DNA of 64,000 nucleotides from Reichenbachiella carrageenanivorans (GCF_025639805.1 NZ_CP106735.1:2699501-2763500); one strand, 5' to 3'. Counted from the first letter of the stretch, positions 29,078-38,427 are shown. Numbers and translations are program-made. Notes: a model not told the origin generated them from the letters alone.

Positions 29078-29118
29078 AGTCCCGGCTGAGCCTCCTCTGA
29101 AGAGGCTCAGTCGGGACT
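29078..29118 (+). promoter_or_regulatory. 17-pair hairpin between AHG genes
   Basis: Arms 29078-29094 (AGTCCCGGCTGAGCCTC) and 29102-29118 (GAGGCTCAGTCGGGACT) pair along all 17 bases with one G-U and a seven-base loop (CTCTGAA). No T run follows, so it is probably an mRNA stability or processing element between the dehydrogenase and cycloisomerase genes, not a true terminator. Confidence 0.6.
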
Positions 29119-29153
29119 CTCATTGTCGAAAGACAAGTATGATAAAGAAAGCT

Positions 29154-30242
29154 ATGAGTAAAATAAAAGACATAAAAGTACGCCTGTTCAACGTGCCATT
29201 ACCCGAGGTACTCAGCGATGCCAAGCATGGCGACCATACGCACTTCGAGCTGGTCACCAGCACCATCACCCTCGAAGACGGCAGCGAAGGCACAGGCTAC
29301 ACCTATACGGGAGGCAAAGGCGGTCACGCCATCAAAGCCATGCTCGTGCATGACATCGCGCCTGTGCTCATTGGAAAGGACGGCACCCAAATCGACGAGA
29401 TCTACGATTTTCTAGAGTGGCACATACATTATGTGGGGCGTGGTGGTATTGCATCATTTGCTATTTCTACGATCGATATTGCCCTATGGGACATCAAGTG
29501 TAAAAAGGCAGGCCAGCCACTTTGGAAACTGGCGGGCGGTGCAGACCATACCTGCAAAGCCTACTGCGGAGGCATCGATCTCATGTTTCCACTCGACAAG
29601 CTACTCAGCAACATGAAGGGCTATCTGGCGGCAGGATTCAATGCAGTCAAAATTAAGATCGGTAGAGAAAACCTCGACGAAGACATCGAGCGCATCCAGG
29701 CAGTGCGCGACTATATCGGGCCAGACGTCACCTTCATGGTAGATGCCAACTACTCCATGTCTGTAGAAAAGGCCATCGAATGTGCCAAGCGCATAGAGCA
29801 TCTGGACATTACCTGGTTCGAGGAGCCTACGATACCCGACAACTATAAAGGCTACGCCGAGATTGCCAAGGCGACCTCAGTGCCTTTGGCTATGGGCGAA
29901 AACCTGCACACCATCCATGAGTTTGAATATGCCATGGCGGATGCCAATCTCTCATTTGTACAGCCCGATGCATCCAACTGTGGAGGCGTGACTGGCTGGC
30001 TCAAAGCAGCGAAACTAGCCAAAGAAAACAATATTCCGGTATGCTCACACGGCATGCAAGAGCTGCACGTGAGTCTGGTCTCTGCGCAAGAAAACAGCGG
30101 ATGGCTCGAAGTACACAGCTTTCCGATCGACCAATATACCACCCGACCTTTGGTAGTCGAAAACCACCGAGCAGTGGCTTCGGATGAGCCAGGTACAGGG
30201 GTCACATTCGATTGGGGAAAACTGACACCATACGAAGTTTAA
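29154..30242 (+). CDS. enolase-superfamily 3,6-anhydro-L-galactonate cycloisomerase
   Basis: Mandelate racemase/muconate lactonising enzyme family protein, about 362 residues from the ATG at 29154 ([16 protein letters not shown]). A start at 29139 adds five residues and cannot be excluded. The catalytic KIKIGRE lysines (near 165), metal ligands in [16 protein letters not shown] and GENLHT, and the C-terminal His in CSHGMQELH are all visible. In agar pathways this family opens the anhydro ring of 3,6-anhydrogalactonate to give 2-keto-3-deoxy-L-galactonate; its place after the AHG dehydrogenase fits that exactly. Its stop overlaps a possible start of the GH3 gene (TAATG). Confidence 0.85.
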   Translation: MSKIKDIKVRLFNVPLPEVLSDAKHGDHTHFELVTSTITLEDGSEGTGYTYTGGKGGHAIKAMLVHDIAPVLIGKDGTQIDEIYDFLEWHIHYVGRGGIASFAISTIDIALWDIKCKKAGQPLWKLAGGADHTCKAYCGGIDLMFPLDKLLSNMKGYLAAGFNAVKIKIGRENLDEDIERIQAVRDYIGPDVTFMVDANYSMSVEKAIECAKRIEHLDITWFEEPTIPDNYKGYAEIAKATSVPLAMGENLHTIHEFEYAMADANLSFVQPDASNCGGVTGWLKAAKLAKENNIPVCSHGMQELHVSLVSAQENSGWLEVHSFPIDQYTTRPLVVENHRAVASDEPGTGVTFDWGKLTPYEV

Positions 30243-30247
30243 TGCAT

Positions 30248-32440
30248 ATGAAAATGAGATCAACATATATAATCATGCTGTTTTGCCTTGCTGGTTTTGG
30301 TACTTGGGGGCAGACCCAGGATTTCTCTTGGTACCAGTCGGATCAGCCATTCGAAACCAGAGCGAACCAGTTGGTATCGGCCATGACTACCGAGGAAAAA
30401 ATCTCACAGCTCAGCAGTGATTCTCCAGCGATACCCAGGCTCGGTATCCCCGAATACAACTGGTGGAACGAAGCCCTGCATGGGATCGCCCGAAATGGGA
30501 AAGCTACCATCTTTCCACAGGCGATTGGCCTTGCGGCCACCTTCGACCCCGTACTGGCCGAGCGAGTGGCTACTGCCATTTCTACTGAGGCTAGAGCCAA
30601 ATTCAACGTGTCTCAGTCGATAGACAATCGAGGCAAATATGCAGGATTGACTTTTTGGACGCCCAATGTGAATATATTCAGAGACCCAAGGTGGGGCAGG
30701 GGACAAGAGACCTATGGCGAAGACCCGTATCTGACGGCCAAAATGGGTGTGGCTTTTGTGCAAGGGCTACAAGGAGACGATCCTAAATACCTCAAAAGTG
30801 CGGCCTGTGCCAAGCACTATGCGGTGCACTCAGGACCCGAGGCCTTGCGTCATCACTTCGACGTAAGCCCATCTCCCAAAGATTTGTATGAGACTTACCT
30901 TCCAGCATTTGAGGCGCTCGTGAGAGAGGCTGATGTCAAAGGCGTGATGGGGGCTTACAATGCCGTATATGGTGACCCGAGCTGTAGCAGTGAATTTCTA
31001 CTCAAAGAACTGCTGAGAGATCAGTGGGGTTTTGATGGCTATGTGGTGTCCGACTGTGGCGCGCTGGGCGACATCATGAGAGGACATAAAAAAGTAGCGA
31101 CTTTGGAAGAGGCAGCCGCTTTGGCACTGAAAGCTGGGGTCAACCTCAACTGTGGCTATACCTACGGATCATTAGCCCAAGCATTGGATCAGGGACTGAT
31201 CGACGAAAGTCTAATCGATCAACGGTTGAAGCAATTGTATATGATTCGGTTCGAGTTGGGGCTTTTCGATACTGCTGATACCAATCCTTATGCGAATTAT
31301 TCGGCAGATCATATTCATAGCGATGCACATGTGGCACTAGCCAAAGAAGTGGCGCAGAAGTCGATCGTTTTGTTGAAAAACAAAGAAGAGGTACTGCCAC
31401 TAGACCGAAACATGAAAAACCTGTATGTGACGGGGCCATTTGCAGCATCTGTAGATGTACTCATGGGCAACTACTACGGGATCAGTTCCAATATGGTCAC
31501 GGTTTTGGAGGGTGTGGCAGACAAGGTGTCTCCGGGCACGTCGCTCAATTACCGAATGGGGGCTATGGCCTTTCAGCCAGACATCAACCCGCTCAACTGG
31601 GCACCTAATGTAGCAGCTCAAACAGAGGCGGTGGTTTGCGTATTGGGGATTTCTGCGGATATGGAAGGCGAGGAAGTAGATGCCATAGCATCGCCAGACA
31701 AGGGAGATAGAAAAAACTTGAAGTTGCCACAAAATCAGATTGATTATTTCCTAAAACTCGCAGAGAAAAAAATAGGGCCACTCATTCTGGTGATAGCCAG
31801 TGGTAGCCCAGTATCGCTCGAAGGCTTGGAAGAGCATGCAGACGCTATCTTGCAGATGTGGTACCCAGGAGAGCAGGGAGGAAACGCCCTCGCCGATGTG
31901 CTATTTGGAGAGGTGTCTCCGTCGGGTCATTTGCCCATTACTTTTCCTAAGAATATCGAGCAGCTGCCAGCTTACGACAGTTATGACATGGCCGGCAGAA
32001 CCTACAAATACATGACCGCCGAACCCATGTACCCTTTTGGGTTTGGGCTCTCTTATTCGAGTATAGATTTTTCTACTCCAGTAGCGAATCTCAAAAAAAT
32101 CAAAGAAGGTCAGGAGTTGAAAATCTCGATCGATGTAGCCAATACCGGCGACAGAGACATAGAAGAGGTGATTCAAGTGTATCTCTTGCCCAAAGACAAA
32201 ACCAAGGGATTGCCCATGTACACTTTGTTGGACTTTCAGCGTGTGGCATTGGCTGCCCAATCCAAGCAGCGATTGACGTTATCGTTCGATTCCGAGGATT
32301 TCGATTATGTGGGAGCAGATGGCAAGACCACTTGGGTCAAAGGGCAGTATGAGATCAAGGTAGCCAATGCATTGCCTAGTTCTCGCAGTCTAGCACTCGG
32401 AGCCAAAGCCGCGGAAACAGTAAAAATTCAACTACACTAA
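30248..32440 (+). CDS. GH3 family beta-glycosidase
   Basis: Family 3 exo-hydrolase with signal peptide (MKMRSTYIIMLFCLAGFGTWGQ), about 730 residues. The frame runs back to 30212, but that overlaps the cycloisomerase and puts polar residues before the signal; ATG at 30242 or 30248 is preferred. The nucleophile lies in YVVSDCGA (Asp about 269), the substrate loop is in CAKHYAVHSGPE, and the C-terminal fibronectin III-like domain ends the protein (FEVANTGD-type region from about 630). GH3 includes beta-glucosidases, xylosidases and others. In this locus a beta-galactosidase or a role on side sugars is possible, but the specificity is unknown. Confidence 0.88.
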   Translation: MKMRSTYIIMLFCLAGFGTWGQTQDFSWYQSDQPFETRANQLVSAMTTEEKISQLSSDSPAIPRLGIPEYNWWNEALHGIARNGKATIFPQAIGLAATFDPVLAERVATAISTEARAKFNVSQSIDNRGKYAGLTFWTPNVNIFRDPRWGRGQETYGEDPYLTAKMGVAFVQGLQGDDPKYLKSAACAKHYAVHSGPEALRHHFDVSPSPKDLYETYLPAFEALVREADVKGVMGAYNAVYGDPSCSSEFLLKELLRDQWGFDGYVVSDCGALGDIMRGHKKVATLEEAAALALKAGVNLNCGYTYGSLAQALDQGLIDESLIDQRLKQLYMIRFELGLFDTADTNPYANYSADHIHSDAHVALAKEVAQKSIVLLKNKEEVLPLDRNMKNLYVTGPFAASVDVLMGNYYGISSNMVTVLEGVADKVSPGTSLNYRMGAMAFQPDINPLNWAPNVAAQTEAVVCVLGISADMEGEEVDAIASPDKGDRKNLKLPQNQIDYFLKLAEKKIGPLILVIASGSPVSLEGLEEHADAILQMWYPGEQGGNALADVLFGEVSPSGHLPITFPKNIEQLPAYDSYDMAGRTYKYMTAEPMYPFGFGLSYSSIDFSTPVANLKKIKEGQELKISIDVANTGDRDIEEVIQVYLLPKDKTKGLPMYTLLDFQRVALAAQSKQRLTLSFDSEDFDYVGADGKTTWVKGQYEIKVANALPSSRSLALGAKAAETVKIQLH

Positions 32441-32492
32441 AACCGACCATGAGTACACTCACACTAGATCAACAAGCTAAATAGAAATCAGC

Positions 32493-33524
32493 ATGAATGT
32501 AGAAAAACAAAATTTCGGCCAGGTAGAAGGACAAAACATAGACCAATATGTGCTGTCCAATAAAAATGGGATTACCGTAAAGGTGATGACCTATGGAGCT
32601 ACGATCACTTCGATCCAAGTACCCGATAAAAACGGAAAACCTGGAGACATTGCTTGTGGCTTCAACAGCATCGAGGGTTACCTGAGCGAAGCCTACCTCA
32701 ACAACGCCCCATACTTCGGGAGTACAGTAGGCCGATTTGCTTCTCGTATCAAGGACGGCAAATTTGCTGTAGAGGGCAAAGAGTATACACTCGACGTAAA
32801 CAATGGGTCGAATCATTTGCATGGTGGAGTGGATGCGCTGGATAAGCGAATATGGACTGCTGAGGTGACTAGCTCGGGTGTGGATATGTCGATCGTAAGC
32901 GATCACATGGACAATGGATTCCCAGGTCTTGTCAATATCACAGTTTCTTTTTCGATCAACAATGACAACGAGTTGTCGATCAGATACAAGGCAACTACAG
33001 ATCAGAAAACGCCACTATCGCTGACTAATCATACCTACTTCAATTTGTCTGCTTTCAAGCATACGATCGTAGGGCATCAGGCTACTATTTTGGCAGATCA
33101 GTATCTGGTGCCAGACGAAACCAATGTGCCCGTAGGGGACACAGCGAGTGTGGATGGAGATCCAGCAGACTTGCGCCAAGGAAAGAAAATGAATGATGCA
33201 CTTACTGCTTTGGAAACGGGCTTTGAGCATTATTATGTATTTGATGAGCAAACCAGCTTGCGAAAAGTAGCCGCTTTTAGCGAAGAAGAAAGCGGGCGAA
33301 GCATGCAAGTATATACCACCGAGCCAGGGATGCTTTTTTACTCAGGATATTTTACTTCGGATGAATTGAAGCGAGAAAGCGGAGAGCAGTTTGGGCGATT
33401 CAGAGCCTTCTGTTGCGAAACGCATCGCTACCCCAACGGCCCAAATATCGAAGGTGCACCACGTGTGTGGACTACACCCGACGTGCCCTACGAAAGCCGG
33501 ACGGTATTCAAGTTTGATTTTTAA
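32493..33524 (+). CDS. galM: aldose 1-epimerase (mutarotase)
   Basis: Interconverts alpha and beta anomers of galactose (and similar sugars) so that they can be phosphorylated. The 343-residue protein has the family hallmarks: GATITSIQVPDKNGK near 30, the substrate-binding NNGSNHLHGG near 105, TNHTYFNLSA (catalytic His) near 178, and the Glu of FCCETHRYPNGPN near 310. No signal peptide, so it acts in the cytoplasm. It follows GH3 by 52 bases on the same strand. Together with exo-galactosidases it points to galactose uptake from the polymer. Confidence 0.93.
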   Translation: MNVEKQNFGQVEGQNIDQYVLSNKNGITVKVMTYGATITSIQVPDKNGKPGDIACGFNSIEGYLSEAYLNNAPYFGSTVGRFASRIKDGKFAVEGKEYTLDVNNGSNHLHGGVDALDKRIWTAEVTSSGVDMSIVSDHMDNGFPGLVNITVSFSINNDNELSIRYKATTDQKTPLSLTNHTYFNLSAFKHTIVGHQATILADQYLVPDETNVPVGDTASVDGDPADLRQGKKMNDALTALETGFEHYYVFDEQTSLRKVAAFSEEESGRSMQVYTTEPGMLFYSGYFTSDELKRESGEQFGRFRAFCCETHRYPNGPNIEGAPRVWTTPDVPYESRTVFKFDF

Positions 33525-33540
33525 TCGCAGGGCGATAGCC

Positions 33541-33600
33541 CATTGGATTTAATTCCCCGTGGGCTTGCTCCGAGGATCATTTAATTAAAAGATGCATGTG
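33541..33600. repeat. possible REP-like palindrome after galM
   Basis: The spacer between galM and the transporter contains ATTCCCCGTGGGCTTGCTCC then GAGGAT (about 33552-33577), an imperfect stem (four of five core pairs) with a CTTGC loop, followed by the palindromic TTTAATTAAA (33580-33589). It resembles short palindromic extragenic elements with GCTTGC loops, but I could not confirm more copies. Confidence 0.3.
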
Positions 33601-33635
33601 ACAAGACATAGAACCAAGACTTTAGAATTTAAACC

Positions 33636-33684
33636 TTCTTAATTCTTGACTCTGAAATCTTGATTCTTAACTACTAAATACTAC
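33636..33684 (+). repeat. degenerate heptamer repeat array upstream of the transporter
   Basis: Seven in-phase heptamers end 5 bases before the start codon: TTCTTAA, TTCTTGA, CTCTGAA, ATCTTGA, TTCTTAA, CTACTAA, ATACTAC. It shares 14 exact bases (33670-33683) with the array at 27609-27622. Confidence 0.6.
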
Positions 33685-33688
33685 TAAT

Positions 33689-34690
33689 ATGATTGAAGGA
33701 ATAATATGGGCAATACTTGCCGGACTGATGCTGGGATTATATGCCTTGCCAGAGAAGTTTACCAAAGACTTTGAGTTTGAAAATACATGGAGTTTGTTTT
33801 TCGCCATCAACACCTTTTTGGTGCCCAACGTGGCCGCCTTTCTGCTTATTGATGGATTTGGCGAAGTGCTAGCTGCTATTCCTTCGGGCGTACTTATCGG
33901 AATGGTAGTCTCCAGTTTGCTTTGGGGTATTGGTGTCATGATGTGGGGCAAAGCCATCAATCACATCGGCTTGTCTCTAGGCTTTTCGCTTTTTATAGGC
34001 ACCATTATATTGGTAGGTTCTTTGATCCCATTTGTGATCAATGGCTTGCCAAAAATACCCGTATTTGCCACCATCATGGCAGGGATATTTGTGGTGCTGA
34101 TCGGCGTAGTGGCCAACGGCCGTGCGGGTATTTTGCGCCAAGCGAGCGAAAATGAAGCAGATCAAAAGAGCGGCTCTATGGCTACAGGCATTCTGATCGC
34201 TGTGATTGGCGGCTTGCTCGCCACGGGCTTTAGCTATGCTAATACAGTCGGCGGTGCAGTGATACACGAAGCGGTGATCGCCCAAGGCAATCCCGAATGG
34301 ATGAGCGCCGTAGCCGTGATGTACGTGATCTATATGGCAGGCGGATTGGCTATCGCCGTGTACTTCGTACAGCAATTGACGGCCAAGAAACTCTGGTCTA
34401 AATTTAATACACCAAGTTTTGGTAAAAATGCACTGCTAGCCAGCATCATGGGCGTTTTTAACTTTGCAGCGTCAGCAGGGTTTGCTTATGCGGCCTTCAA
34501 GTTGGGGAGCACTGGAGGCACTGTGGGCTACGCCATTTTCAACACCGTAGCTGTGGCGGTAGCCATCGTGAGTGGCCTGATCACCAAGGAGTGGGTCAAT
34601 GCTTCCGCTAAATCAAAAAATGCCTTGTACATGGGATTAGGATGTATGATATTAGGTATCGTGATCGTGGCCATTGGCAATGGGTTGTAA
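33689..34690 (+). CDS. multi-pass sugar permease, RhaT/GRP-like (DMT superfamily)
   Basis: Inner-membrane protein of 333 residues with about ten hydrophobic helices and internal two-fold symmetry, similar to the L-rhamnose:proton symporter RhaT and the glucose/ribose porter group of the drug/metabolite transporter superfamily. Visible marks are LAGLMLGLYALPEKFTKDF at the N-terminus, WGIGVMMWGKAINHIGLSLG near 80 and GSTGGTVGYAIFNTVAVAVA near 275. It probably imports a monosaccharide released by the locus, galactose or 3,6-anhydro-L-galactose; which one is unknown. Heptamer repeats flank it on both sides. Confidence 0.82.
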   Translation: MIEGIIWAILAGLMLGLYALPEKFTKDFEFENTWSLFFAINTFLVPNVAAFLLIDGFGEVLAAIPSGVLIGMVVSSLLWGIGVMMWGKAINHIGLSLGFSLFIGTIILVGSLIPFVINGLPKIPVFATIMAGIFVVLIGVVANGRAGILRQASENEADQKSGSMATGILIAVIGGLLATGFSYANTVGGAVIHEAVIAQGNPEWMSAVAVMYVIYMAGGLAIAVYFVQQLTAKKLWSKFNTPSFGKNALLASIMGVFNFAASAGFAYAAFKLGSTGGTVGYAIFNTVAVAVAIVSGLITKEWVNASAKSKNALYMGLGCMILGIVIVAIGNGL

Positions 34691-34711
34691 AGTATGGAGT
34701 GAGATTAAGAA
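34691..34711 (-). repeat. inverted heptamer repeat remnant after the transporter
   Basis: AGTATGG, AGTGAGA, TTAAGAA start right at the transporter stop codon. Read on the minus strand they are TTCTTAA, TCTCACT, CCATACT, matching the heptamer family before the gene (first unit identical), so the transporter is bracketed by oppositely oriented arrays. Confidence 0.4.
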
Positions 34712-34731
34712 ATGATATAAAATAATTTGAG

Positions 34732-35964
34732 ATGAGTATGAAAAACAAAATACAAAACATAGGACTAGCCTTGATGCTAGCAGCAGGACTCAATGCCTGT
34801 CAAGCACCAGCAGTAGAAAAGGATTGTGACAAACTAGTCATCACGCCTGAGAAAGTAGACTTTTTGGGCATCACAGATACCACGCACCTGAGTGCCGCAT
34901 CTAAGCGTGCCTTGAAGTGGCCTGATAATCTGACCAACGAGTGGTTTGGTGAGTTTGAGCAGTTTTATCTCAAAGGAGACTTAGCCTATGAAGAAGGCGT
35001 GGTGCGTAGAGATCCGAGTGCTTTGATCAAAGTGGATGGCAAGTATTTCGTATGGTATAGCAAAAGCGTAGGACCTACCGATGGGTTTGCTGGAGACATC
35101 GAAAACGAGAAAGTATTCCCTTGGGATAGATGCGATATCTGGTATGCTACTTCCGAAGACGGTATCACCTGGAAAGAAGAAGGAATGGCGGTAGCACGTG
35201 GCGAAAAAGGTGCGTACGACGACCGTTCGGTATTTACCGTGGAGATCATGGAGTGGGAAGGCATGTACTACCTGAGCTACCAGACCGTAAAATCACCTTA
35301 CAATGTAAGAGTGAAAAACCAAGTAGGACTGGCATGGTCTGATTCTCCTCACGGCCCTTGGACAAAGAGCGCAGAGCCGATCCTGAGCCCCGCCGACAAT
35401 GGCGTATGGGCAGGTACTGCCGACAACAGATTCAACGTAGAAAAGAAAGGCGATTTCGACAGTCACAAAGTACACGACCCATGTATCCTGCCGTATAAGG
35501 GTAAGTTTTATCTCTATTACAAAGGAGAGCAAATGGGCGAAGAAGTGACTTTTGGCGGACGCCAAATTCGTCATGGAGTAGCCATAGCCGACCATCCTAA
35601 AGGCCCATATGTGAAGTCTCCATACAACCCCATCTCCAACAGTGGACATGAGATCTGCGTATGGCCGCACAAAGGCGGAATCGCTTCTTTGATCACGACC
35701 GATGGCCCAGAAAAAAACACAGTGCAATGGTCGCCTGATGGAATCAACTTCGACATCATCGCTTCTATACCTGCGCCACCGCATGCCATCGGTTTGGACA
35801 GAACCAAAGACACCGAAGAGCCATTTGCCATTTTTGGTTTTGGACTGACCCACGAGTACGTTTCATACAACTATCAATGTATCAAAGGATTTCGTGGCAA
35901 AAGAAAAACAACCCATGTAGCCAAGGGTGAGGCCGGCACAAAGAAGGCTAGCGACGATAAATAG
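34732..35964 (+). CDS. GH117 alpha-1,3-(3,6-anhydro-L-galactosidase) lipoprotein
   Basis: Exo-enzyme that removes 3,6-anhydro-L-galactose from neoagarooligosaccharides. The 410-residue protein starts MSMKNK and has a lipobox near LNAC (Cys about 23). The family's conserved points are present: VVRRDPSA (Asp), KVHDPC (Asp) and SGHEICVW (the His-Glu pair), so unlike the copy at 24525 it looks fully active. The two are about 60% identical by eye. It follows the transporter and ends the first long run of enzyme genes before a terminator at 35990-36024. It provides the substrate for the AHG dehydrogenase encoded upstream. Confidence 0.92.
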   Translation: MSMKNKIQNIGLALMLAAGLNACQAPAVEKDCDKLVITPEKVDFLGITDTTHLSAASKRALKWPDNLTNEWFGEFEQFYLKGDLAYEEGVVRRDPSALIKVDGKYFVWYSKSVGPTDGFAGDIENEKVFPWDRCDIWYATSEDGITWKEEGMAVARGEKGAYDDRSVFTVEIMEWEGMYYLSYQTVKSPYNVRVKNQVGLAWSDSPHGPWTKSAEPILSPADNGVWAGTADNRFNVEKKGDFDSHKVHDPCILPYKGKFYLYYKGEQMGEEVTFGGRQIRHGVAIADHPKGPYVKSPYNPISNSGHEICVWPHKGGIASLITTDGPEKNTVQWSPDGINFDIIASIPAPPHAIGLDRTKDTEEPFAIFGFGLTHEYVSYNYQCIKGFRGKRKTTHVAKGEAGTKKASDDK

Positions 35965-35989
35965 GTTTAGTAATAGTTTAATAAAGTAA

Positions 35990-36024
35990 GAATGGTCATA
36001 TAGCCCTTATGGCCATTCTTTTTT
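35990..36024 (+). terminator. terminator after the second GH117 gene
   Basis: GAATGGTCATA (35990-36000) pairs with TATGGCCATTC (36008-36018) with one G-U and a seven-base loop, followed by six or more T. It closes the long transcription unit. The 200 bases after it contain small hairpins CTGCC/GGCAG (36096-36109) and CATAGC/GCTATG (36125-36140) of unknown use. Confidence 0.75.
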
Positions 36025-36224
36025 AACCTCTTAGGGCTCAATACCCCGATGCTGGCCTCGTGTTTTCCTTTTTTGGAATTTGATCCTCGAAGGCGCTGCC
36101 TTGCGGCAGTTCATTTCGATCACTCATAGCTTTTGCTATGTATAGCGCCACTTAGCAGACCCCACCTGATCCTAAAATGCCTTTTTATGATCGATCTAAA
36201 GTCGGTCGTTAGACCATATATCCT

Positions 36225-38417
36225 ATGAAAAATTTAATACAGCTTACCCTCATTCTGAATCTTTTTTTGGTGGGATGCCAGTCTGGTGCTCCTGAGACCA
36301 GCCAGGCGATAGATCTAAAGGACGACATGACTCCACTGGCTCCTGTGATGGTAGATACGGATGGGGTTTATGTCGCGGTATTTGATATTTCTTCCCTAAA
36401 TGGGAATGCCCGTATGAGTTTGTTCTCAAACAAAAAACTTCTGCTCGATCATTTGAGTATCCCTGATTCAGGGTCATTTCACTATGAGGTTATACTCGGA
36501 GTGTTATCTGCCGGCCAGTACCAGTTTGAGGTACAAAAGATAGGAGGCAACCTCCGCTTGGAAGGGTTTCAATTGAAAAAGTACGAGGGATTAATCTTGC
36601 CACATTTTACAGACATTTCCGCGAAAGCGGGCTTCGAGACACCCGATACTTGGAAATATGGTGGCCCCAGTATCGCCGATGTGAATAACGATGGGTATTA
36701 TGATTTTATCCTCAACAATCACGACAAGGTGCCTGCCCAGCTGTTTTGGAACTTGGGAAATGGTCAGGTGAGGGAAAATGACGAGCCGCTCAGACAGTGG
36801 GATGTGCACGGCACAGCCGCGGGCGACTACGACGGAGATGGCGATTTGGACATCGTGATTGCACAGGGCGGCGGCAACGGCAATGACCCCCAACCACCAC
36901 ACTTACTCAGAAACGACAATGGGGTGTTCACCCGAGTGTCAGAAGAAGTGGGGATCACGGATGGTGCCCGTGGCAGATCGGTACGGTGGATCGATATGGA
37001 CTTGGATGGTGATTTAGACTTTCTGATGATCAATGCACAGGGCATCAGCGGAGAAACCGGCCCAAAGAACTTTGTTTATCAAAACATGGGTGATGGAACA
37101 TTTCAATATCAACCTAGCCCTAAGATAGAGCAAGCCGAAGGCGAGCGCCTGGTGGTGACCGATCTCAACAACGATCGAATCGATGACCTGATCCTATATA
37201 CGACTCATACAGCATTGTCGGTTTGGCTGGGGCAAGGAGATTTTAATTTTACCAATGTCAGTGAAAGCTGGCTGCCCGAAGACCTTCGAGACATCAAGTC
37301 CGTGGCAGGAGCTACCAACATAGACTACGACAACGACGGCGACTTGGATCTTTACCTCGCCAGAGGAAAAGTGTACTATGATCTAGCGAATCGTTCGCTA
37401 GATTTTGACCCGATTGCCCAGCGGGTAGACTTGCGAGAAGAGGGCAACAAGGGCACCAGAAGCATGACAATGACTGCCCAAGGAGCACTCACGCTTTCGG
37501 ATTTTTTCCATTGGTCTCGCGGCTACAAAGGAGATTTCCCTGTTTTCCTTGGGGAGCAAAAAACAGCGATACCTACACCTACAGATGATGCGGTGAGTAT
37601 CACTAGAGACATGGCTGTGGGCTGGCCTGCAGATCGCACAGAAAATGGTTGGTATCTGGGCTATCTGGGAGACGATAAATGGCAAATGGAATGGGTGAAA
37701 AATGATCCCATCTTCTGGGGCATTCGAGCTTCGGTGACAGGAGCCTCTAGTGTATCTACAGATTGGACTCCACAAAACCACCATGTACAAGACATCCTCC
37801 TGAGAAATGATGGCGATCGATTGGTAGATGTGACAGAAGAGGCGCACTTGCCGCTTGGTGGCAATCATCAGGGCGCTACTATTGCTGATTTCAACAACGA
37901 TGGGTACATGGACCTGTTTGTCTACCGATTTGGGATGTTGAGGAAGCGCGTGGAGGACTTGTTGCTATTGAATACTGGCGAAGGCACATTCATACAAGTG
38001 GCCAATCATGGCGCCCATGATCTGAATGATCAAGGACATGGAGACATGGGGCAGGCATTCGATTTCGACCTAGATGGAAGAGTAGATTTGCTCAACGGCA
38101 GCGACAACCCTGGTCGCTGGTATCTCTATCAAAACAACACGAAAGAAGGCTTGGGACACTTTGCACTGGTGCAAGTAGGATATAGTCCTGAGTCTAATGT
38201 AGACCCCATTTCGGCAGAAGTAGAAATCGTAATTGCGTCAGGGAAACAAAAAAGACGGGTAGGATCTGCCGGAGAAATCCATTCGCAGAGCCTACTCAAT
38301 ACCATTCATTTTGGCTTAGGCCAAGAGCAGGTCATAGACCAGATCACAGTGACTTGGAGAAATGGGGAACAAAAAACAATAACAAACACACTTGCTGACG
38401 AGCTTGTGAAATTCTAG
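36225..38417 (+). CDS. FG-GAP/VCBS repeat lipoprotein with ASPIC/UnbV C-terminus
   Basis: Exported lipoprotein (lipobox LFLVGC, Cys about 18) of 730 residues. Calcium-binding FG-GAP/VCBS motifs repeat through it: DVNNDGYYDF, GDYDGDGDLDI, DMDLDGDLDF, DYDNDGDLDLY, ADFNNDGYMDLF, DFDLDGRVDLL, arranged in two clusters that suggest a beta-propeller. The C-terminal 70 residues match an ASPIC/UnbV domain. An early segment (about 45-115) may be a small beta-sandwich. No catalytic motif is seen. Such proteins occur in marine PULs with unknown function; glycan or protein binding at the surface is the usual guess. It opens a new transcription unit after a terminator. Confidence 0.83.
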   Translation: MKNLIQLTLILNLFLVGCQSGAPETSQAIDLKDDMTPLAPVMVDTDGVYVAVFDISSLNGNARMSLFSNKKLLLDHLSIPDSGSFHYEVILGVLSAGQYQFEVQKIGGNLRLEGFQLKKYEGLILPHFTDISAKAGFETPDTWKYGGPSIADVNNDGYYDFILNNHDKVPAQLFWNLGNGQVRENDEPLRQWDVHGTAAGDYDGDGDLDIVIAQGGGNGNDPQPPHLLRNDNGVFTRVSEEVGITDGARGRSVRWIDMDLDGDLDFLMINAQGISGETGPKNFVYQNMGDGTFQYQPSPKIEQAEGERLVVTDLNNDRIDDLILYTTHTALSVWLGQGDFNFTNVSESWLPEDLRDIKSVAGATNIDYDNDGDLDLYLARGKVYYDLANRSLDFDPIAQRVDLREEGNKGTRSMTMTAQGALTLSDFFHWSRGYKGDFPVFLGEQKTAIPTPTDDAVSITRDMAVGWPADRTENGWYLGYLGDDKWQMEWVKNDPIFWGIRASVTGASSVSTDWTPQNHHVQDILLRNDGDRLVDVTEEAHLPLGGNHQGATIADFNNDGYMDLFVYRFGMLRKRVEDLLLLNTGEGTFIQVANHGAHDLNDQGHGDMGQAFDFDLDGRVDLLNGSDNPGRWYLYQNNTKEGLGHFALVQVGYSPESNVDPISAEVEIVIASGKQKRRVGSAGEIHSQSLLNTIHFGLGQEQVIDQITVTWRNGEQKTITNTLADELVKF

Positions 38418-38427
38418 TACTCATATT

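Noticed and set aside
30212..30247. Earlier start for the GH3 gene
   Set aside because: It would overlap the cycloisomerase and place charged residues before the signal peptide; ATG 30242 or 30248 fits better.
32450..32485. 11-codon ORF (MSTLTLDQQAK) between GH3 and galM
   Set aside because: Too short to judge and without a motif; could be a chance frame or a leader, so not listed as a gene.
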